Source of the DNA: Alphaproteobacteria bacterium
GTDB taxonomy: Bacteria > Pseudomonadota > Alphaproteobacteria > Puniceispirillales > UBA1172
Length of the DNA: 36,669 nt
Assembly (NCBI GenBank): GCA_016778985.1
Contig: JADHOM010000020.1
Location: 1 to 36,669, forward strand
Direction: 5' to 3'
The notes beneath the pieces were generated by a model that ran no database searches, had not been told where the DNA came from, and saw nothing but the letters and a program-made list of their open reading frames with translations. The position numbers and the translations under genes were made by a program. Within the stretch, counting starts at the first letter, position 1, and each line of letters opens with the position of its first letter. Shown here one piece after another: positions 32,979 to 36,669 of this stretch.

Positions 32979-34259
32979 ATGCGGCGAATTTTCGGACTCA
33001 TTATCTGGATTTTAATCATCGCCAGCATTGCGCATGTCTTAGCCACACAAGAGGGTATATCCGAGATTAATTACTTTGGCTGGCGCATTGAAACCCATAC
33101 CAGCCTGTTAGTAGCGGCGATCTTATTTCTGATCTGGATCATCTTTGTGCTAGATCGGGTATTGAGCTTTGTTGCCAATATTCCACATCGGATTAGTGGC
33201 GGCTTTTCCTCACGCCGAGGCAGGCACGGGCGCCGCGCATTAGCTCTTGGCATGGCGGCGGCAGCGGCTGGTGATGGCAAGGATGCCATGCGCCATGCGC
33301 GTAAATCTGTGCATTATCTAGGGCATGATGTCATGACCGATTTGCTGATGGCGCAAGCGTCTAGCCTTAGTGGCGATAGACAATCAGCCCAGCGTTATTT
33401 TCAGGCTCTGACACAGCATCAAGATACTGCCTATTATGGGCATATTGGACATATGCGATTGGCATTAGAGGCAGGCAATGAGGAAGACGCGCTTATCGCT
33501 GGCCGTGAGGCGCTGGCATTAAAGCCGCGCTCAGCCAGTATTGCCCATGCTTTATTTGCGCTTGAGGCAAAAGCCAAGCATTGGGACAAAGCCGAAGATG
33601 CGCTATTAATCGCACGTCAGCACCAATCGCCAGAACAAGCCCAATATAGCAGAGATGCTGAGGCTATTATTCTGCTCGAAAAAGCCAACCAGGCCGATAG
33701 TGCAAAGACCAAGCAGCGCTTGCTCAGCCGGGCGTTGAAAGCCAAGCCTGATTTCTTGCCAGCGGTATTGGCACAAGCTCAGCTCTATCTGGCTAATCAT
33801 CAAACACGCAAGGCGACAGCATTACTGGAAAAGCATTTTCTTCATGCGCCGCACCCTGCACCAGCCAAGCTTCTCATTGAGCACTGGTCAGGAAATAATG
33901 CCCGCAAGCTTGCCCGGTTCATCAAATTGACGGAAAAGGGAGGCCAGCAAAAGGAAGCCTTGCTAGTTACCGCGCAAGTTGCCTTTGATCAACAATTATG
34001 GGGTGAGGCAGAACGGCTATTAACGCTTATCCCGAATGCTGAACGTGATGCGCGTGTCTGGCAATTGCTGGCGGATTTGGCGGAACATAGCGTCGCCGAT
34101 CATGATACGGTTAAACCTGATAGCAGTCAGATTTTGCGGCAAGCGGCGATTGCACCCAGACAGCCAGAATGGCGGTGCCAAAGCTGTCATAGCCAGTTTA
34201 CAGAATGGCACTCGATTTGCCCGCAATGCCAAGCCTTTGCCAGCATCAAATGGCAATAA
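32979..34259 (+). CDS. hemY: HemY-type TPR membrane protein with C-terminal zinc ribbon
   Basis: Inner-membrane protein of the HemY_N family (not the protoporphyrinogen oxidase of the same name). The 426-residue protein has two N-terminal membrane segments (3-21 and 42-62), a basic loop, then TPR helices through most of the protein. At the C-terminus WRCQSCHSQFTEWHSICPQC forms a two-CxxC zinc ribbon (CQSC and CPQC), reminiscent of the rubredoxin-like ribbon of LapB. A GGAGG site precedes the ATG, 2 bases after the Mic60-like gene. Function is unclear; the gene order suggests a role in haem or envelope homeostasis. Confidence 0.88.
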   Translation: MRRIFGLIIWILIIASIAHVLATQEGISEINYFGWRIETHTSLLVAAILFLIWIIFVLDRVLSFVANIPHRISGGFSSRRGRHGRRALALGMAAAAAGDGKDAMRHARKSVHYLGHDVMTDLLMAQASSLSGDRQSAQRYFQALTQHQDTAYYGHIGHMRLALEAGNEEDALIAGREALALKPRSASIAHALFALEAKAKHWDKAEDALLIARQHQSPEQAQYSRDAEAIILLEKANQADSAKTKQRLLSRALKAKPDFLPAVLAQAQLYLANHQTRKATALLEKHFLHAPHPAPAKLLIEHWSGNNARKLARFIKLTEKGGQQKEALLVTAQVAFDQQLWGEAERLLTLIPNAERDARVWQLLADLAEHSVADHDTVKPDSSQILRQAAIAPRQPEWRCQSCHSQFTEWHSICPQCQAFASIKWQ

Positions 34260-34648
34260 GCAAGCTGTTCAATGAGGTCATAGATTAAAGCCGCTGCTGA
34301 CCGCTTAGCCATTCTAGCGTTGTATAAGATGTCGCCATATGTGGTGCAACAAAGTCATCTTTTTCAACTAAATAAAGAAAGCCAAGGCGACGCTCGATCC
34401 CAAACCGATCATCGGTTTTGCGAGATGGCTTCCTCATCTGTTGGTGTGATCGCGCCATCTGATTTTCTATGGCATGTAAACTTGTCATCGACATAATAAT
34501 ACTAACGACAGAGATGAGCAGAAGTTTACTGCCTATGCGATATTATTTCAGGCATGCCGGCTGACAGAAGCAGTGACTAAGCAATGCTATCTTGTCATGA
34601 AAATCAATCCTTTTTTCATGTTAAGGCTGGTTCATATTCAGGCTGGCT
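34260..34648. other. Sparse region after hemY with one small reading frame and AT-rich hairpin
   Basis: This 389-base stretch holds a doubtful 69-codon minus-strand frame (34285-34494). It also has a perfect inverted repeat CATGAAAA/TTTTCATG at 34596-34603 and 34613-34620, a possible terminator for the minus-strand gene at 34649, though without a T-run, and an imperfect direct repeat AGGCTGG(T/C)TTCA around 34624-34650. I see no RNA gene here. Confidence 0.4.
34285..34494 (-). CDS. Small hypothetical protein
   Basis: A 69-residue frame with no recognised family. It begins MSMTSLHAIENQMARSHQQM, is basic in the first half, then has RFGIERRLGFLYLVEKDDF and a polar end. Codon use resembles the neighbouring core genes, and no gene opposes it, which argues for a real gene. 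No good ribosome-binding site precedes either Met1 or Met3, which argues against. It lies tail-to-tail with hemY. Confidence 0.4.
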   Translation of the reverse strand: MSMTSLHAIENQMARSHQQMRKPSRKTDDRFGIERRLGFLYLVEKDDFVAPHMATSYTTLEWLSGQQRL

Positions 34649-34933
34649 TCAGCTATCAACGCGAAATTTGCGGGCGCCCTCGGCGATCGTCATCTTATTC
34701 TGGGCGCGCACTTCTTCAACCTCTGGCTTGATCTGATTAAAGACGGATTTGGCGGTTTTCTCATCAGGGTAATGAATGATGTAGACACCGGCATTATCGG
34801 AGGTCTGAACAAACTCTGCTGACAAGGCACCAAGCGACACGACTTTTGGTGACCAGACATTTTCAAAATAGGTTAACGTCATGTCAAAGTTTAGCTTTGA
34901 CTGTGCTGTGATATTTACAATCCTAACGAACAT
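34649..34933 (-). CDS. Small protein, probable dimeric alpha-beta barrel
   Basis: A 94-residue protein with a strong ribosome-binding site (AGGAG, 6 bases before the ATG). The opening [23 protein letters not shown] and the closing [24 protein letters not shown], with a central [16 protein letters not shown] strand-helix, resemble the ferredoxin-like dimeric barrel of ABM/Dabb-type proteins. No catalytic residue can be named and the class is a tentative reading of secondary structure. It appears to be transcribed alone. Confidence 0.65.
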   Translation of the reverse strand: MFVRIVNITAQSKLNFDMTLTYFENVWSPKVVSLGALSAEFVQTSDNAGVYIIHYPDEKTAKSVFNQIKPEVEEVRAQNKMTIAEGARKFRVDS

Positions 34934-35046
34934 TTTATCTCCTAAACATATGCGTTAGTGCTGAGATATTATTATTCTAAAAGGCTCAATAGCCGTTAAA
35001 CTTAATATAGGGCAAGTCGCAGCTTTTCATAATTTGAAACTCAATC

Positions 35047-35502
35047 TTATTGAAGAAGCGCCATCAAACCAGTTTTTGCATTGCCGACAAATTGTAAAAT
35101 AGTTGAGCCATTATCCCTAATTTTTTCGCCATGAGCGATCAATTGGACGCTGTTCGATTGATAACACTTAATGACGTCTTCATAGGTTTCGTTGGTATAA
35201 GCACCATTTTCATATTTAGTGAAAATAAGCTCAATATTCTTTTGCATGACGCTATCAGCTTGCAGGATATCCTGTTGATCCGGCATCGTTCCAAACACAT
35301 AGCCAAAATAACCAGCATAGGCGACTTCTAGCGCAAGCTCCAGGGTGTCACTGTTTCCATCAAGGTCATACGTAATAGCCGCATCACCAATAATCATTCC
35401 GGCACAAGCGGCAACTTCATTGACCTCAGATGCACGGGCTTGGGATGATGGGTATAAAGCTGAGGTAAATAGTACCGCAGTAGCAATCAAAATAGCTTTC
35501 AA
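35047..35502 (-). CDS. Small secreted/periplasmic protein of unknown function
   Basis: The 151-residue product begins with a typical signal peptide (MKAILIATAVLFTSALYPSSQARA, cleavage likely after ARA at 22-24). The mature part has two cysteines, one in VAACAGM and one in VIKCYQS, that could form a disulphide; the rest is helical (TLELALEVAYAGYFGYVFG, SVMQKNIELIFTKYENG). I recognise no family. The start is a TTG at 35502 preceded by GAGGAGAG, an unusually strong ribosome-binding site that decides the start; no ATG is available upstream. It lies between the barrel-like gene and tRNA-Thr. Confidence 0.7.
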   Translation of the reverse strand: MKAILIATAVLFTSALYPSSQARASEVNEVAACAGMIIGDAAITYDLDGNSDTLELALEVAYAGYFGYVFGTMPDQQDILQADSVMQKNIELIFTKYENGAYTNETYEDVIKCYQSNSVQLIAHGEKIRDNGSTILQFVGNAKTGLMALLQ

Positions 35503-35604
35503 TTTTCTCTCCTCTATTAGTTACCTCTAAAATATAGATTTGATTGATTTACTGGCAACCCTCATAGGTGGATATTGGGCCAGCTTTTTTTACCGCAGAA
35601 TGGC

Positions 35605-35636
35605 TTGCCAAATTGATCAATGGGCGCGTATATAAT
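35605..35636 (+). promoter_or_regulatory. Candidate promoter of tRNA-Thr
   Basis: A perfect TATAAT (35631-35636) lies 22 bases before the mature tRNA 5' end. TTGCCA at 35605-35610 is 20 bases away, or 18 bases from the overlapping TATATA at 35629-35634, so the -35 assignment is weak. Confidence 0.4.
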
Positions 35637-35658
35637 GGAGAAGTATATCCATCTTTGG

Positions 35659-35734
<76 letters not shown>

Positions 35735-35873
35735 TATTTTCTGTTTATTTATAGTGCTTTACATATTTAAAATGCTTCATATTGATGTTGTTTACAAAAA
35801 GTTATTAGCGTATTGTGAGCAATAAAACGATATTAAAGCGAATAATCAGAGTAAATACACCTGTTATGGCTTG
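35735..35873. other. AT-rich gap after tRNA-Thr
   Basis: This 139-base AT-rich stretch lies between the tRNA and the DUF5681-type gene. I see no second copy of the tRNA 3' end in it, no terminator and no coding frame. Confidence 0.4.
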
Positions 35874-36179
35874 CTAGCTGGCAACGCTTGCTTCTCTTGC
35901 TTTAATCCTGCCAGAAACCACCCTCAGAGAGGCGAGGAGTCCGCCAGACTCCTGAGCAAGCAACTCTTGCTTTGGCTTGCCCCAACCCCTGTCTAACAGC
36001 GCCTGAGCGGCCGTTCCGCGCACACGCTCATCCTTGCCATGCCTCATGAGGTCAACAAGCGTATCAATAGCCTCGCTAGTATAGGTTCTAGCAAGCTCAG
36101 CAACCTTATATTCATCCTTTGGTCGCCCAGAAGGGTTGCCTGAGTGTCCTGAGATGTATTGACCACGGGAGTTACGCAT
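35874..36179 (-). CDS. DUF5681-type protein (phage/mobile-element associated)
   Basis: A 101-residue protein. Residues 9-21 read ISGHSGNPSGRPK, the G-N-P-x-G-R-P-K signature of DUF5681, a family frequent in prophages and integrated elements and sometimes sitting at the place of a small terminase. A helical part follows (EAIDTLVDLMRHG), with ERVRGTAAQALLDRGWGKPKQ at 51-71. Function is not established. The ATG at 36179 has no clear ribosome-binding site. It lies between tRNA-Thr and the SUMF1-fold gene, both minus-strand, giving an accessory look to this edge. Confidence 0.7.
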   Translation of the reverse strand: MRNSRGQYISGHSGNPSGRPKDEYKVAELARTYTSEAIDTLVDLMRHGKDERVRGTAAQALLDRGWGKPKQELLAQESGGLLASLRVVSGRIKAREASVAS

Positions 36180-36203
36180 AGATAGCCATCAGAAAATAAT
36201 TAA

Positions 36204-36669
36204 TTACTTATTATAACATCTAAACCCAATATAGAGCACGGCCATATCTCTTGGCTTAGTTGCTCCATAATCAGCCTTGATTTGTTCTGATCCATACCAC
36301 CACGAACCACCCATCGTAGCTTGTTGTTGGTCTTCTGGAGATATCATAGCCCATTCCCAGACATTAGCCCCCATATCATAAAGACCATTAATGCCTTGTT
36401 TGGTTGTGCCTACCCTTGCATGCCCATGGCCTCTCATAAGCATTGAAGAGAAGTCCGGTTTGTTATTTGGATTACCTTTGGGATTGCCGCATTCATTTAG
36501 ACAATTAGCTCCAATAGGGGACGTCCCAGAAGGGTATGGATAAGTTATTCCTTTTTCATATTCGGGATGAAAAGGGCGTTGCTCAGTATATGCATAGTTT
36601 ATCCATTCATCGCGTGTAGGAAGTCTTTTATCCTTCCATGTACAATAGGCTTGTGCCTCATCATATGTG
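36204..36669 (-). CDS. SUMF1/FGE-sulfatase-fold protein, C-terminal part cut by window edge
   Basis: The reverse strand is open from the right edge to a TAA at 36204-36206, giving the last 154 residues. Diagnostic segments are YDEAQAYCTWKDKRLPTRDEW near the edge, then GLYDMGANVWEWAM, a GGSWWY motif and the closing IGFRCYNK. This is the formylglycine-generating-enzyme/C-type-lectin-like fold. The active-site cysteine pair of true FGE, expected between GGSWW and GFRC, is absent, so it is probably not a sulfatase-activating enzyme but a member of the large group with binding or unknown roles. The part holding any signal peptide lies outside the window. The internal Met codons are not likely starts. 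Confidence 0.85.
   Translation of the reverse strand, partial: TYDEAQAYCTWKDKRLPTRDEWINYAYTEQRPFHPEYEKGITYPYPSGTSPIGANCLNECGNPKGNPNNKPDFSSMLMRGHGHARVGTTKQGINGLYDMGANVWEWAMISPEDQQQATMGGSWWYGSEQIKADYGATKPRDMAVLYIGFRCYNK

Noticed and set aside
36204-36330. Diversity-generating retroelement variable region at the 3' end of the SUMF1-fold gene
   Set aside because: The fold and the IGFRC ending fit, but no reverse transcriptase is present in the window and I see no template-like copy of this segment in the 35735-36203 stretch. Kept only as a check for the missing flank.

Overview
The window looks like a chromosomal segment of a marine alphaproteobacterium, most likely of the SAR116 (Puniceispirillum-like) group. 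The evidence is gene order rather than any database match. It carries several gene strings typical of alphaproteobacteria: rpmH-rnpA-yidD-yidC-engB-argB, dapD-dapE, def-fmt-truA, dnaX-ybaB-recR, kdsB-pheA next to a membrane-anchored cytochrome c, tsaD-gpsA, and hemC-hemD-Mic60-hemY. Base composition looks moderate and AT-leaning at third positions. The lineage assignment is an inference.

Layout. The left edge (1-343) holds the first 66 codons of a tyrosine-recombinase-type integrase reading leftwards out of the window, about 70 bases from the 3' end of tRNA-Arg(ACG); this looks like the end of an integrated element lying to the left. Next come gpt and an orphan sensor kinase (492-2371). From 2567 to 10278 is a long plus-strand run: ribosomal protein L34, RNase P protein, membrane-insertion factors YidD and YidC, GTPase EngB, arginine and lysine/DAP biosynthesis genes, a HAD nucleotidase and a membrane protein of unknown function. 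From 10301 to 12570 def-fmt-truA run on the minus strand, with rmuC divergent. dnaX-ybaB-recR, the 4.5S SRP RNA, pheA and kdsB follow, all on the minus strand. At 18880-21266 are cytochrome c, a HisN-type phosphatase and a GhrA-like reductase. pepA-type aminopeptidase and a MATE exporter (minus) face a three-gene sugar-lipid cassette: ArnT-like transferase, DPM-like GT2 and LAB_N protein. tsaD-gpsA-EVE (minus) and hemC-hemD-Mic60-like-hemY (plus) close the core. The right part (34260-36669) is less conserved: three small minus-strand genes, tRNA-Thr(CGT), a DUF5681-type gene and the C-terminal part of a SUMF1/FGE-fold protein that runs off the edge.

How it works together. Most genes are housekeeping: translation and protein maturation (rpmH, rnpA, def, fmt, truA, tsaD, tRNAs), membrane insertion and targeting (SRP RNA, YidC, YidD), replication and recombination repair (dnaX, recR, ybaB, rmuC), amino-acid synthesis (argB, dapD, dapE, pheA, hisN), haem synthesis (hemC, hemD) and envelope building (kdsB, the ArnT-like cassette, gpsA).

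The most interesting parts are the two tRNA-linked accessory borders, the glycolipid cassette, the Mic60-like gene with a long acidic region, a 4.5S RNA with a GAGA tetraloop packed against a terminator, and a recurring pattern of short tandem duplications inside or between genes. I did not find a clearly new multi-gene system fully contained in this window.
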